Shown here: positions 56,074 through 64,000 of the stretch, in pieces
Layout of the letters: each line of letters begins with the position of its first letter
Position numbering within the stretch: the first letter of the stretch is position 1
DNA from: DATCJA01 sp963734635
GTDB taxonomy: Bacteria > Acidobacteriota > Vicinamibacteria > Vicinamibacterales > UBA2999
Assembly: GCA_963734635.1 (NCBI GenBank)
Contig: CAVTIA010000014.1
Span: forward strand, 620,001-684,000
Direction of reading: 5' to 3'
Length of the DNA: 64,000 bases
Made by a program: the position numbers and the translations under genes
Notes under the pieces: generated by a model
Told to the model about the DNA's origin: nothing
Databases searched by the model: none
What the model saw: the letters and a program-made list of their open reading frames with translations, nothing else

Positions 56074-57861
56074 TCAGGCTTTGCGCTCTTCGGCCGGGCC
56101 GTGATCCCTCGCGAGGTTCCGCGCGGTGTTGATCAGCATGACGTGCGAGAAGGCTTGCGGAAAGTTGCCAAGTTGTCTCGGCACATCCGGGTCGTACTCT
56201 TCAGACATCAGACCGAGATCGTTCCCGACGTCCAGGAGCCGCACGAACAGGCGACGAGCATCGTCGTGCCGGCCCTGGAGCTCGTAGTTGTCGGCAAGCC
56301 AGAAGGAGCAGGCGACGAACACGCCTTCGTTCGGGGGCAACCCGTCGACATGCTCTTTGGTGTCATAGCGGCGGACGAACCCGTTCCACATCAGATGGCG
56401 CTCGATCGCTTGCACAGTGCCGATGGCCCGCGGATCGCTCGCCGGTAGAAAGCCGACCAGCGGGATCATCAACAGGCTGGCGTCGAGCTCGTCCGAGCCG
56501 TAGTACTGCGTGAACGTATTCCGTTTGGCATCGAATCCGAGCCGGCAGACCTCGTCATGCACTCGAGCGCGGAGCTGCCGCCAGCGATCCACTGGACCCT
56601 CGGCCCCATAGCGCTCGACAGCCTTTATCGCGCGATCGAACGCCACCCAGGCCATCACCTTGGAATACGTGAAATGGCGGCGCGGCCCTCGCACTTCCCA
56701 GATTCCCTCGTCGGGCTGGGACCATGCTGTTTCCAGGAACGCGAGCAGAGCCTTCTGCAGCGACCACGCATAATCGTCGGCCGGGATGCCGGCTCGTCGA
56801 GCGAGGTGCAACGCGTCCATCACCTCTCCGTACACGTCGAGCTGCAGCTGACTGACGGCGGCGTTTCCTATCCGCACGGGCCGCGACTTCTCATAGCCCG
56901 GCAGCCATGGCAATTCGAGCTCCGTCAGCCGCCGCTCGCCGTGTACCCTGTACATGATGTGCAGTTGTGACGGATCGCCGGCCACTGCTCGGAGCAGCCA
57001 ATTGCGCCATGCCGTGGCCTCCTCGGTATATCCGTTGATCATCAGCGCGTACAAGGTGAAGGTGGCATCGCGCAGCCAGCAGAAGCGGTAGTCCCAGTTA
57101 CGCACGCCGCCGATCTTTTCCGGCAGCGACGTCGTCGGCGCCGCTACGATGCCGCCGGTCGGCGCGAACGTGAGCGCCTTGAGCGTTATGAGCGAGCGCA
57201 GCACCTGCTCGCGCCACGGGCCTTCATACGTGCAGCGCGCGCACCACTCGCGCCACCAGCGTTCGGTTTCGTCGAGTGCACCAACGGAGTCAAGAGGCTC
57301 CGGCGGCTCGGTCACCGACGGGTGCCACACGATCGTGAACGGGATCCGCTCACCTTGTCGGACAACGAACTCGGCACGCGTGGTCAGGTCCTTGCCGTAC
57401 GTGTCCACCTTGGTCCAGAGCGAGAGCGCGTCGGGTCCACCGATCGCGCGAAGATGACTGTCCATCCTGCGCACCCATGGCACGACGGACCCATAGTCGA
57501 ACCGGATGATCAGCTCCATCTGCATGGGCACGCTGCCCTGCAGGCCTTCGACGATGCGAAAGAGGTCGGGCTCGCCGCGCCGCGGAGTCATGAAATCGAC
57601 AATGCGCACGGTGCCACCGTCGATCTCGAACTCCGTTTCGAGGATGAGGGTCTCTGGACGATATCGCCGCCGCGTCGCCTTCACCGGAACAGAGGGCGCG
57701 AGCAACCAGCGTCCGTGCCGGGGTTCACCGAGGAGCGCGGCAAAGCAGGCGCCGGAGTCGAAGCGTGGGAGACAGAGCCAGTCGATCGATCCGTCGAGTC
57801 CAACCAGTGCGGCCGCCTGCGTATCGCCTATGAGACCGTAATCCTCGATGCGCAGGGCCAT
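56074..57861 (-). CDS. GH15-family glucosidase
   Basis: A 595-residue cytoplasmic enzyme from ATG 57861 (an upstream in-frame start is possible). RIEDYGLIGDTQAAALVGLDGSIDWLCLPRFDS opens the N-terminal super-sandwich domain; the (alpha/alpha)6 barrel carries GVRNWDYRFCWLRDATFTLYALM and, near the end, MSEEYDPDVPRQLGNFPQAFSHV, the second catalytic Glu region. This is the bacterial trehalase/glucoamylase-like branch of GH15. It hydrolyses alpha-glucosidic bonds such as trehalose or oligoglucans; which one cannot be told. Divergent from the metallo-beta-lactamase gene. Confidence 0.93.
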   Translation of the reverse strand: MALRIEDYGLIGDTQAAALVGLDGSIDWLCLPRFDSGACFAALLGEPRHGRWLLAPSVPVKATRRRYRPETLILETEFEIDGGTVRIVDFMTPRRGEPDLFRIVEGLQGSVPMQMELIIRFDYGSVVPWVRRMDSHLRAIGGPDALSLWTKVDTYGKDLTTRAEFVVRQGERIPFTIVWHPSVTEPPEPLDSVGALDETERWWREWCARCTYEGPWREQVLRSLITLKALTFAPTGGIVAAPTTSLPEKIGGVRNWDYRFCWLRDATFTLYALMINGYTEEATAWRNWLLRAVAGDPSQLHIMYRVHGERRLTELELPWLPGYEKSRPVRIGNAAVSQLQLDVYGEVMDALHLARRAGIPADDYAWSLQKALLAFLETAWSQPDEGIWEVRGPRRHFTYSKVMAWVAFDRAIKAVERYGAEGPVDRWRQLRARVHDEVCRLGFDAKRNTFTQYYGSDELDASLLMIPLVGFLPASDPRAIGTVQAIERHLMWNGFVRRYDTKEHVDGLPPNEGVFVACSFWLADNYELQGRHDDARRLFVRLLDVGNDLGLMSEEYDPDVPRQLGNFPQAFSHVMLINTARNLARDHGPAEERKA

Positions 57862-57946
57862 GCTGTTATGCGTGCGAGCGCCGTGCCACGAAACTGTCCA
57901 GGTGGGTGGGCCGGGATACACTGTCGTCCTTGACCAGGAGATTGTC

Positions 57947-58849
57947 ATGACGACAAGACTGTGGATGGTTGTCGTATCCGCGCTGGTGGCCGCGACATCC
58001 GCGCTGGCGCAGGATCTCGGGCCGCACTTCCGCAAAATCTCCGACGGTATCTACGTGCAGACCGCGCGCGAGGTGAATTCCAACGTAGGAATCATTCTCA
58101 CGAGCGAAGGCGTGGTGCTGATTGACAGCGGCCAGACACTGATCGACACACGTGAAGTCGCGGAGGCGCTGAAGAAGCTCACGCCTCTGCCGGTCAAATA
58201 CATCATCGACACGGAGGTGCATCCCGATCACACCACCGGTCATTTCGTGTTCTCGCCTCCTGCAATCGTCATCAACCACCAGGGCGCCGGAGACGCGATG
58301 CGGAAAGCGGAGAACCCTAATCGCGCGCAAACGCTGGCCGCGCAGTCTCCGGAGATGGCGCAGGCTGCGCAGGGTTACCGGCTCGTCGCTCCGCACATCG
58401 AGTACCAGCAGAAGATGACGCTGCGCGTCGGTGAACGAACTCTCGAGCTGATTCACCTGAAAAACGCGCACAGCGAAGCCGACACGGCCGTGTGGCTACC
58501 GGCCGAACGCGTGCTGTTTGCCTCGTCAGTCGCGATTCCAAACAGCCTGAACAACGTACGGCCGTTCGTGACGATCGCCGATATGCTGGCCGCGACGAGA
58601 ATGCTGCGATCGCTGAACCCGGCGGTAGTGGTCCCCGGCCACGGCTCGTTCGGGACGACCGCGATCTTCGATGAAAGCGAGAAATACTACACGCTGCTGG
58701 TCGAGCGCGTCGGCGCCCTGGTGAAGCAGGGGCGAACACGCGACCAGATCACCAAGGAGCTTGCGATGCCCGAATACGCGAGCTGGGCCTATCAGGACCG
58801 GTGGCCGAGCAACGTGGACGCGGCGTACCGCGCGGTCGCACAGAAGTAG
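57947..58849 (+). CDS. exported metallo-beta-lactamase-fold protein, atypical first ligand
   Basis: A 300-residue protein from ATG 57947 with a signal peptide (RLWMVVVSALVAATSALA). SNVGIILTSEGVVLIDSGQTL starts the MBL fold. The metal motif reads E90-x-H92-x-D94-H95 in TEVHPDHTTGH, so the first histidine of HxHxDH is replaced by Glu. Later histidines are in LIHLKNAHSEADTAVWL and VVVPGHGSFG. Exported MBL-fold hydrolases of this kind are common in Acidobacteriota; substrate unknown. Confidence 0.88.
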   Translation: MTTRLWMVVVSALVAATSALAQDLGPHFRKISDGIYVQTAREVNSNVGIILTSEGVVLIDSGQTLIDTREVAEALKKLTPLPVKYIIDTEVHPDHTTGHFVFSPPAIVINHQGAGDAMRKAENPNRAQTLAAQSPEMAQAAQGYRLVAPHIEYQQKMTLRVGERTLELIHLKNAHSEADTAVWLPAERVLFASSVAIPNSLNNVRPFVTIADMLAATRMLRSLNPAVVVPGHGSFGTTAIFDESEKYYTLLVERVGALVKQGRTRDQITKELAMPEYASWAYQDRWPSNVDAAYRAVAQK

Positions 58850-58856
58850 TCGTTGC

Positions 58857-58918
58857 TTGGACCGCTATGAGTCCCTGGCCCGGTTCCCTATTCAGCGGTT
58901 CGGTCCTACAATGCGCCG
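58857..58918 (+). repeat. possible decayed copy of the dispersed hairpin element
   Basis: TTGGACCGCTATG at 58857-58869 equals the start of copy B, and CGGTCCTA follows some 40 bases later, but the GCGCGC second hairpin and the AGCCAAGGGC tail are lacking. The relation is a guess from partial identity. Confidence 0.35.
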
Positions 58919-58977
58919 AGCCGTTGGGCGCCGAAATCATGCGGAGAAGGCTCCGATATGGCAGGGGAGTTCCAATA

Positions 58978-59868
58978 ATGACGAATCCCGTCTTGGTCTC
59001 GAAGGTCGCACTTTTGGCCGTTGTGCTGGGCCTGCCGGTTGATACGTTTGCGCAAAGCGGTTCGCCAGGGGGATGGCTGATTCCGGACTGGAACAAGGCG
59101 CCGGTCACGGACGCCACCAGGAAGGCCGCGCCGCGGCGCAGCCTGACCGGAATGTGGGGCCCCGCCGCAGGGCCAGGTGCCGGCACGCAGGGAAGTGGCG
59201 TGCAGTTGAAGCCCAATAACGGGAGACCGGAAAATCAATTGCCGTACACGCCCTACGGCCTGGAGCTGTATCGGTCGCACAAGGCGCTCGAGGGGGCCGA
59301 CTCCGTCCTGCCGGCGCAGGACAACGACCCGAGGAATCGGTGCGAGCCGTTGGGCATGCCGCGCTACAACCACTACAACGTGAGGCTTACCCAGATCTTT
59401 CAGGACGAGTACAAAGTAGTCATCCTGTATCACTACGACAACCGATGGCGCGTCATCTGGACAGACGGCCGGCAGCTTCCCAAGGTCGTGGACGGTGGCG
59501 TCGACATCGCGGGGGAGTTCCGCGAGCCTCGGTATTTCGGGTATTCGGTGGGGCGCTGGGTAGACGACTTCACGTTGGAGGTCCAGACCGTTGGGACGAT
59601 GCCGGAGGATCGCGTGTGGCTCGATTCGACGGGACGGCCCATCAGCGATCAGGTGCGCGTCACCGAAAGATTTCAGCGCGTGGACTATGACACGCTGGTG
59701 TGGTCGGAAACGATTGAGGATCCGAAGGTGTATACGAAACCGTGGGAGACATTGAGACTCCCGATGCGGTTGCACGATCCCCGCACCGACATCCAGGAGT
59801 ACTACTGTTCGCCGTCAGAGCAGGAGAACTACAACAAGCTCTTCGGCAACACAGCGTCCGGCAAGTAG
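58978..59868 (+). CDS. secreted DGR-motif family protein (module 2)
   Basis: A 296-residue protein from ATG 58978 (signal VALLAVVLGLPVDTFA), close to the 29968-30870 protein: LPYTPYGLELYRSHKA, RNRCEPLGMPR, WRVIWTDGRQLPKV, RYFGYSVGRWVDDFTLEVQT, RVTERFQRVDYDTLVWSETIEDPKVY and YYCSPSEQENYNKLFG. The function is unknown. The DUF6152 gene follows after a REP-like palindromic stretch. Confidence 0.82.
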   Translation: MTNPVLVSKVALLAVVLGLPVDTFAQSGSPGGWLIPDWNKAPVTDATRKAAPRRSLTGMWGPAAGPGAGTQGSGVQLKPNNGRPENQLPYTPYGLELYRSHKALEGADSVLPAQDNDPRNRCEPLGMPRYNHYNVRLTQIFQDEYKVVILYHYDNRWRVIWTDGRQLPKVVDGGVDIAGEFREPRYFGYSVGRWVDDFTLEVQTVGTMPEDRVWLDSTGRPISDQVRVTERFQRVDYDTLVWSETIEDPKVYTKPWETLRLPMRLHDPRTDIQEYYCSPSEQENYNKLFGNTASGK

Positions 59869-59881
59869 CGCGCGAAAGAAA

Positions 59882-59966
59882 GTAGAGCGCAGGCTTAAAC
59901 CTGCGCGCTACGAAAGACCCGAGCAGCGCGCAGTGCGCTAACGTAGAACGCAGGCTCGAGCCTGCG
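59882..59966. repeat. two REP-like palindromes
   Basis: GTAGAGCGCAGG and CCTGCGCGCTAC form a near-perfect hairpin at 59882-59911, and CGCAGGCTCGAGCCTGCG at 59949-59966 is a perfect 18-bp palindrome. Both share the GCAGGCT...GCCTGCGC core and lie between two same-strand genes. Confidence 0.8.
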
Positions 59967-59987
59967 CGAGACAATAAGGGGCACAAA

Positions 59988-60392
59988 ATGAAAAGTCGGC
60001 CTGTTGTTGTATTGGCATTCGCCGTCGTACTGTCGATGCCCCTGTTTGCGCACCACGGCAGCGCGGCGTTCGACACCGGGAAGAAGGTCACGCTGAAAGG
60101 CACCGTGCAGGAATGGGTGTATTCCAACCCCCACTGTTTGCTGCGGCTCGAAGTGAAAGGCGATGATGGCCAGGTCGTGCAGTGGGTGGCGGAAGGTCAG
60201 GCGCCGAACGTCATTTTTCCGGCAGGTTATCGGAAGGATTCGTTCAAGCCCGGGGACCAAGTGACGATCACCGTCGAGCCCGTGAAGAACGGTCGAACTC
60301 TGGGACGCATCCTGCAGGCCGTACTCGCCGACGGCAAGATCCTGGGCGTTGCTTCATCAGCGGGCGGCGCGCCACAGCCGCAACAACCTTAG
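59988..60392 (+). CDS. DUF6152 family secreted protein (module 2)
   Basis: A 134-residue exported protein (signal PVVVLAFAVVLSMPLFA followed by HHGSAAF). GKKVTLKGTVQEWVYSNPHCLLRLEVKGDDG, QWVAEGQAPNVIFPAGYRKDSFKPGDQVTIT and LQAVLADGKILG match DUF6152. It is 55-60% similar by eye to 30867-31286. It lies between two DGR-motif genes, repeating the pairing seen at 30 kb. Confidence 0.88.
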   Translation: MKSRPVVVLAFAVVLSMPLFAHHGSAAFDTGKKVTLKGTVQEWVYSNPHCLLRLEVKGDDGQVVQWVAEGQAPNVIFPAGYRKDSFKPGDQVTITVEPVKNGRTLGRILQAVLADGKILGVASSAGGAPQPQQP

Positions 60393-60434
60393 GGTGCCTA
60401 AAGTGCCTGGAGTGCGTGGAGTGCCTCGATTGTC

Positions 60435-61289
60435 ATGAAGCCGTGGCTGTGTCTCGCGACGATTGTGGTGGTGCTGGTGCTTTCGACGTCGGCGAAGTCG
60501 CAGCAGGTTGGTGGCGGGGCGCCGGGGCCGGCAGCCGGTGAAGTCGAGTACATCTTTCTCCCTACACCGACAGTTTCTGACGCTGATGCCAACAGCCAGT
60601 CGATTCCGCGGCTACCGGATGGCACGGTAGACCTCACCGGGCCATGGATAGGCGGCGGCTCCAACGTGGACATCGAGCTCGAAGGTGGATTGAAGTCCGG
60701 TGAGCTGCCGCTGCTGCCCTGGGCGAGCGACCTCAGGGCCAGGCGCAACAAGGCTGACGAACCCTATACGGCGTGCTTGCCAATGGGCGTTCCACGCGTC
60801 AACCCGTACCCGTGGAAGTTCGCCATGTCCTACAGCGCGAAGGGGCTGACGCATATCTACGTGCTGCACGAGACGGGCGATGCGGGTGCGCATCGCGTCA
60901 TCTACATGGATGGCCGCACGCATCCGAAAGACCCGGTCCCGACGTGGTGGGGACATTCGACAGGCCGCTGGGAGAACGAGACCCTCGTGATCGATACGGT
61001 CGGGTACAACGACAAGTTCTGGTTCGACAGCCGCGGCACGCCCCACACGGAGCAGCTGCACACCGTGGAACGGTACACGCGCATCAACTGGGGACGACTG
61101 CGCCACCAGTTCCTGCTCGACGACCCTGGGGCGTTTGCGCGGCCGGTGACATTGAACTTCACGGCCCGGCTGCTGCGTCCCGACCTCAAGACCGGCGGTG
61201 GGGAACTCATGGAATTCATCTGCCTCGAGGACAATCAATACGGCGCCGCAGGCGGAATCACGCCCGGCACGGGCACCACAATCAAGTAG
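60435..61289 (+). CDS. secreted DGR-motif family protein (module 2, short form)
   Basis: A 284-residue protein with a signal peptide (LATIVVVLVLSTSAKSQ). LPDGTVDLTGPWIGGG starts the domain; LPMGVPRVNPYPWKF, HRVIYMDGRTHPKD, WWGHSTGRWENETLVIDTVGYND, TVERYTRINWGRLRHQFLLDDPGAF and EFICLEDNQYGA define the same family as 58978. Function unknown. ATG 60435 lies after short tandem GTGCCT/GTGCGT-type repeats in the spacer. Confidence 0.82.
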   Translation: MKPWLCLATIVVVLVLSTSAKSQQVGGGAPGPAAGEVEYIFLPTPTVSDADANSQSIPRLPDGTVDLTGPWIGGGSNVDIELEGGLKSGELPLLPWASDLRARRNKADEPYTACLPMGVPRVNPYPWKFAMSYSAKGLTHIYVLHETGDAGAHRVIYMDGRTHPKDPVPTWWGHSTGRWENETLVIDTVGYNDKFWFDSRGTPHTEQLHTVERYTRINWGRLRHQFLLDDPGAFARPVTLNFTARLLRPDLKTGGGELMEFICLEDNQYGAAGGITPGTGTTIK

Positions 61290-61355
61290 ACGCGAGAGGG
61301 CCACATCGGTCCCGGACTCATCATTCAGGTGTTATTGATCGAAAGGAGCGCTGCG

Positions 61356-62429
61356 ATGTCTGTTTCACGTTTCACGCGATTCTGGTTGAGCGCACCAATC
61401 GCTGTGTGCGTTGCGCTGCTGGGAGGCGTCGTGTACACGCAGGATGTGCAACCCGTGAACAGCGGCGCCAACCCTTACAAGGTGATCCGCGAATGGGGCA
61501 AGCTGCCGGACCGGCCATGGGGCGGATCCAACGGCGTGGCAATCGACCGAGATGGACGATCCGTTTGGGCGGTCGATCGATGCTCGCCGGGCACCACCCC
61601 GGGGTGCCTGGGGACCAAGGCGAACCCCGTTCACAAGTTCGATGAATCCGGCAAGGAAGTCAGAAGCTTTGGCGGCGGCATGTTCGTGTGGCCGCACGGC
61701 CTGCACATCGATCAGGATGGAAACGTGTGGGTGGCCGACTCGGGTCACACGACTCCAGCCTCGCTCGCCAAGTTCCCGGGCGAAACAGCCAAGGGGAGTG
61801 TCGTCGTCAAGTTCAGCCCGGAGGGAAAGGTGCTGATGACATTGGGCACGGCTGGGGTAGCGGGCAACCCACCAGCGGCGCTGACGGATCCGACCAATGT
61901 AGTCACCGACCGGAATGGCGATGTGTACGTCGCGGAGAGTCACACGGACGTCCAGGACCCGAATCTGGTTGCTCGAATTTCCGTGTTCGACAGGAACGGG
62001 AAGTTTCTCCGCACCATCGGCAAGACGGGCACAGGACCGGGCGAGTTCCGAACGCCGCACGCCCTTCTGTTCGACTCGCAGGGCCGCCTCATCGTCGCGG
62101 ACCGTCATAACCACCGCGTGCAGATCCTGACGAAGGAAGGGAAGTACATCGCCGAATACCGCGAGTTCAGCCGCGTCAGCGGGCTCGCCCTCGACAAGAA
62201 CGACACGCTATACGCTGCCGACTCTGAATCGGACAAGGCAAGACACCCGGGCTGGCTCAAAGGGATTCGTATCGGAAGCCTCAAGGACGGCAAGGTGACG
62301 ATGTTCATTCCGCCGCACAAGACGGAGGGTCCGGACGGAGCGATGGGCGAGGGAATTGCCATCGACGCGGCCGGGAATATCTACACCGCGGAAGCGACCA
62401 TCCGAGGCGTGGCGAAGTACGTACAGTAG
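61356..62429 (+). CDS. exported NHL-repeat propeller
   Basis: A 357-residue protein from ATG 61356 (AAAGGAG upstream, signal APIAVCVALLGGVVY). Blades: GSNGVAIDRDGRSVWAVDRC, VWPHGLHIDQDGNVWVADSGHTTPAS, LTDPTNVVTDRNGDVYVAESHTDVQD, FRTPHALLFDSQGRLIVADRHNHRVQIL and MGEGIAIDAAGNIYTAEATIRGVAKY. It resembles the 53468 protein and the peptidyl-amidating lyase-like propellers. Role unknown. A terminator hairpin follows. Confidence 0.87.
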   Translation: MSVSRFTRFWLSAPIAVCVALLGGVVYTQDVQPVNSGANPYKVIREWGKLPDRPWGGSNGVAIDRDGRSVWAVDRCSPGTTPGCLGTKANPVHKFDESGKEVRSFGGGMFVWPHGLHIDQDGNVWVADSGHTTPASLAKFPGETAKGSVVVKFSPEGKVLMTLGTAGVAGNPPAALTDPTNVVTDRNGDVYVAESHTDVQDPNLVARISVFDRNGKFLRTIGKTGTGPGEFRTPHALLFDSQGRLIVADRHNHRVQILTKEGKYIAEYREFSRVSGLALDKNDTLYAADSESDKARHPGWLKGIRIGSLKDGKVTMFIPPHKTEGPDGAMGEGIAIDAAGNIYTAEATIRGVAKYVQ

Positions 62430-62450
62430 GCAGAAACAGTAAAGCAGTAG

Positions 62451-62472
62451 GCCGGGTCCTTTCGGACCCGGC
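62451..62472 (+). terminator. Rho-independent-like terminator
   Basis: GCCGGGTCC-TTTC-GGACCCGGC is a 9-bp perfect stem 21 bases after the propeller stop, followed by TATCCTTT. It is the most convincing terminator in the window. Confidence 0.75.
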
Positions 62473-62514
62473 TATCCTTTAAAAACTCCCCTCGTATCGT
62501 TCGGGAGGTGTCTG

Positions 62515-63156
62515 ATGCATCGCAAACGTGGCTTCATCGTCGTGCTCGTGTTCGCTCCCCTCGCGGCAATTCTCATCGACCATGCTTTCGCACAGCAGCC
62601 CGCGCGTCCTCCGGTGGGCTTTTTCATCACCAGCTCGACATCAGGTACCGGCGATCTCGGCGGCCTCGCGGGCGCCGACAAGCGTTGCCAGACGCTGGCA
62701 ATGGCGGCCGGCGCCGGCAATCGAACGTGGCGCGCCTACCTCAGTACAAACGGCGCCGGCGGCGTCAATGCGCGCGACCGCGTTGGCTCCGGACCTTGGT
62801 ACAGCGTGAAGGGTGTCCTGATCGCACAGAACGTCGCCGAGCTCCACTCCGACAAGGCGAACATCAACAACGACACCGCGCTCGACGAGCAGGGCCGGAC
62901 GATCAATTCGCAGGGTGCGCCGAACCGTCACGATATCCTCACCGGCTCGACGACCGACGGCCGCGCAACGGAGATGACCTGTCAGAACTGGACGAGCAGC
63001 GGCGCCGGCACGGCGATGCTGGGCCATCACGATCGACTTGCGAGGGGCACACCAGGGTCACCGTGGAATTCGGCGCATGCCTCACAGGGTTGCTCTGCGG
63101 ACAGCCTGCGGGGCACCGGTGGCGCAGGCCTCGTGTATTGCTTCGCGGCTAATTAA
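62515..63156 (+). CDS. secreted lectin-like protein (DUF1554-like)
   Basis: A 213-residue exported protein (signal FIVVLVFAPLAAILIDHAFA). The domain shows GFFITSSTSGTGDLGGLAGADKRCQTLA, TWRAYLSTNGAGGVNARDRVGSGPWY, LDEQGRTINSQGAPNRHDILTGSTTDG, CQNWTSS and a final YCFAAN, the pattern of DUF1554-like C-type-lectin-fold proteins. It may bind sugars or surfaces at the outer membrane. The four late cysteines should form disulfides. Confidence 0.8.
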   Translation: MHRKRGFIVVLVFAPLAAILIDHAFAQQPARPPVGFFITSSTSGTGDLGGLAGADKRCQTLAMAAGAGNRTWRAYLSTNGAGGVNARDRVGSGPWYSVKGVLIAQNVAELHSDKANINNDTALDEQGRTINSQGAPNRHDILTGSTTDGRATEMTCQNWTSSGAGTAMLGHHDRLARGTPGSPWNSAHASQGCSADSLRGTGGAGLVYCFAAN

Positions 63157-63175
63157 CTTACGCGGCGGTTCACAC

Positions 63176-63245
63176 TTCTCACTTCTCGGTTCTCTGTTCG
63201 TGTTCACGTTCGGTGCGAACCTGAACACGAACCGAGAAGTGAGAA
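63176..63245 (+). repeat. long hairpin upstream of gluconolactonase
   Basis: TTCTCACTTCTCGGTTC (63176-63192) is the complement of 63229-63245; GTGTTCA/TGAACAC extends the stem after a 7-base bulge on the left. It lies between the lectin stop and the next ATG and could be a terminator or a 5' leader structure. Confidence 0.7.
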
Positions 63246-63285
63246 CGCAGAAGCGTGAACGCTTCAGTTTCAGAGAGGTGCTCAC

Positions 63286-64000
63286 ATGAAACCCCTCGTG
63301 AATTCGTTGCCTCTCGTCTCCCTGGCGCTGCTTTCGTTTGCAGCGCTCGCGCAGGACCGAGCCGCCGTCGTAAGTGTCGATCCGGCGTTCGGCGGCATCG
63401 CAGCGCCGACCGCGAAGGTCGAGAAGGTCGCCGGCAATTTCGGATTCACCGAGGGCCCTGTCTGGGTCCGTAAGGGCGGATACCTGATCTTCAGCGACAT
63501 TCCGGCCAACGTCATCAACAGGTGGAACCCCGGCGACGGAAAGGTCTCGGTCCACCTGGAGAAAAGCGGGTTCACAGGGAGCGACCCGACGGGCGTTGGT
63601 GGGGAACAGACCAACGCGCAGGGGGCGACCATCTACCTGATCGGATCGAACGGCGTGACGCTCGACCCGCAGGGCCGCGTGACGTTCAACGCGATGGGCG
63701 ATCGCCAGGTGGTGCGCGTCGAGGCGGATGGGCGGCGTACGGTGCTCGCGAGCCGCTTCGAGGGAAAACGGTTGAACAGCACGAACGACCTCGTTTACAA
63801 GCGGAACGGCTCGCTGTACTTCACCGATCCGCCGTCCGGGCTTCGACGGCGGAACGACGACCCGAAGAAGGAGCTTCCCTTCAACGGAGTGTTTCTGCTC
63901 AAGGGCGATACGCTGCACCTGCTCGCCCGGGATCTGATGAACCCGAACGGCCTCGCACTGTCACCCGACGAAAAGATCCTTTATGTCAACAGCAGCGCTG
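63286..64000 (+). CDS. SMP-30/gluconolactonase-family protein (3' end cut by window edge)
   Basis: The visible 238 codons from ATG 63286 open with a signal peptide (LPLVSLALLSFAALA) and read as an SMP-30 propeller: NFGFTEGPVWVRKGGYLIFSD with the metal-binding Glu, NVINRWNPGDG, QTNAQGATIYLIGSNGVTLDPQGRV, LNSTNDLVYKRNGSLYFTDPPSG with the Asn/Asp ligands, and MNPNGLALSPDEKILYVN. It hydrolyses sugar lactones, here outside the cytoplasm. AGAGGTG lies before the start. Confidence 0.9.
   Translation, partial: MKPLVNSLPLVSLALLSFAALAQDRAAVVSVDPAFGGIAAPTAKVEKVAGNFGFTEGPVWVRKGGYLIFSDIPANVINRWNPGDGKVSVHLEKSGFTGSDPTGVGGEQTNAQGATIYLIGSNGVTLDPQGRVTFNAMGDRQVVRVEADGRRTVLASRFEGKRLNSTNDLVYKRNGSLYFTDPPSGLRRRNDDPKKELPFNGVFLLKGDTLHLLARDLMNPNGLALSPDEKILYVNSSA

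Noticed and set aside
1..64000. CRISPR array, tRNA or rRNA genes
   Set aside because: No regularly spaced short repeats and no recognisable tRNA or rRNA sequence on reading either strand.

Overview
The window looks like chromosomal DNA of a high-GC Acidobacteriota, most probably of the Vicinamibacteria type. The inference rests on gene content: several copies of the secreted families that pair DUF6152 with a protein carrying a (R/I)DGR motif, many exported six-bladed propellers, a TonB receptor with an N-terminal CarboxypepD_reg domain, a DUF5916 barrel, an exported M28 peptidase and a tannase-type esterase. No rRNA, tRNA, CRISPR array, integrase or transposase was recognised.

Layout. 1-6453 (minus strand) is the upstream part of a contractile injection system operon: sheath, inner tube, a four-cysteine protein, a disordered protein, a DUF4255/Pvc16-type protein and a CIS-type AAA+ ATPase that runs off the left edge. 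6723-12625 (minus) is a catabolic group: arylsulfatase, tannase/feruloyl esterase, bicupin, alpha/beta hydrolase. 12948-14180 is an internally deleted sugar dehydrogenase/cytochrome c gene. 14789-20706 is a giant secreted M4 metalloprotease whose C-terminal BACON and Kelch modules lie in nearly identical 1.69-kb tandem repeats. 20728-30870 holds a barrel protein, a ScyD/ScyE-like propeller, an AmpG-like transporter, a radical SAM protein with an N-terminal SPASM-like cysteine set, immunoglobulin-like secreted proteins, an orphan Hcp and an FG-GAP lipoprotein. 29968-32618 and 58978-61289 are two copies of a secreted DUF6152/DGR-motif module. 32649-36916 carries small proteins (RyR domain, DUF998, cupin, REC-MEDS regulator, DUF488, DUF1540). 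36967-38288 is a collapsed TonB receptor and 38302-40598 a DUF5916 barrel. 42128-45922 is a sugar ABC transporter with many frameshifts. 47038-49233 couples a ModA-like binding protein to an exported hydrolase. 49591-55377 has an M28 peptidase, a SoxC-type sulfite dehydrogenase with its cytochrome, an SH3-like protein, an NHL propeller and a DsrE-like protein. The right end has a cupin, a GH15 glucosidase, a metallo-beta-lactamase, propellers, a lectin-like protein and a truncated gluconolactonase.

Taken together this is a soil heterotroph region: it exports enzymes and propellers for polymer, phenolic-ester, sulfate-ester and sugar use, and carries a CIS. The unexplained structures are a dispersed hairpin element (25490-25625 and 49412-49555, perhaps a decayed third copy near 58857), a 269-bp MITE-like inverted repeat (46025-46293) and the protease tandem repeat. 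About eleven genes carry single-base frameshifts, clustered at 39-48 kb. This looks more like sequence error than biology, and gene integrity there should be read with caution.
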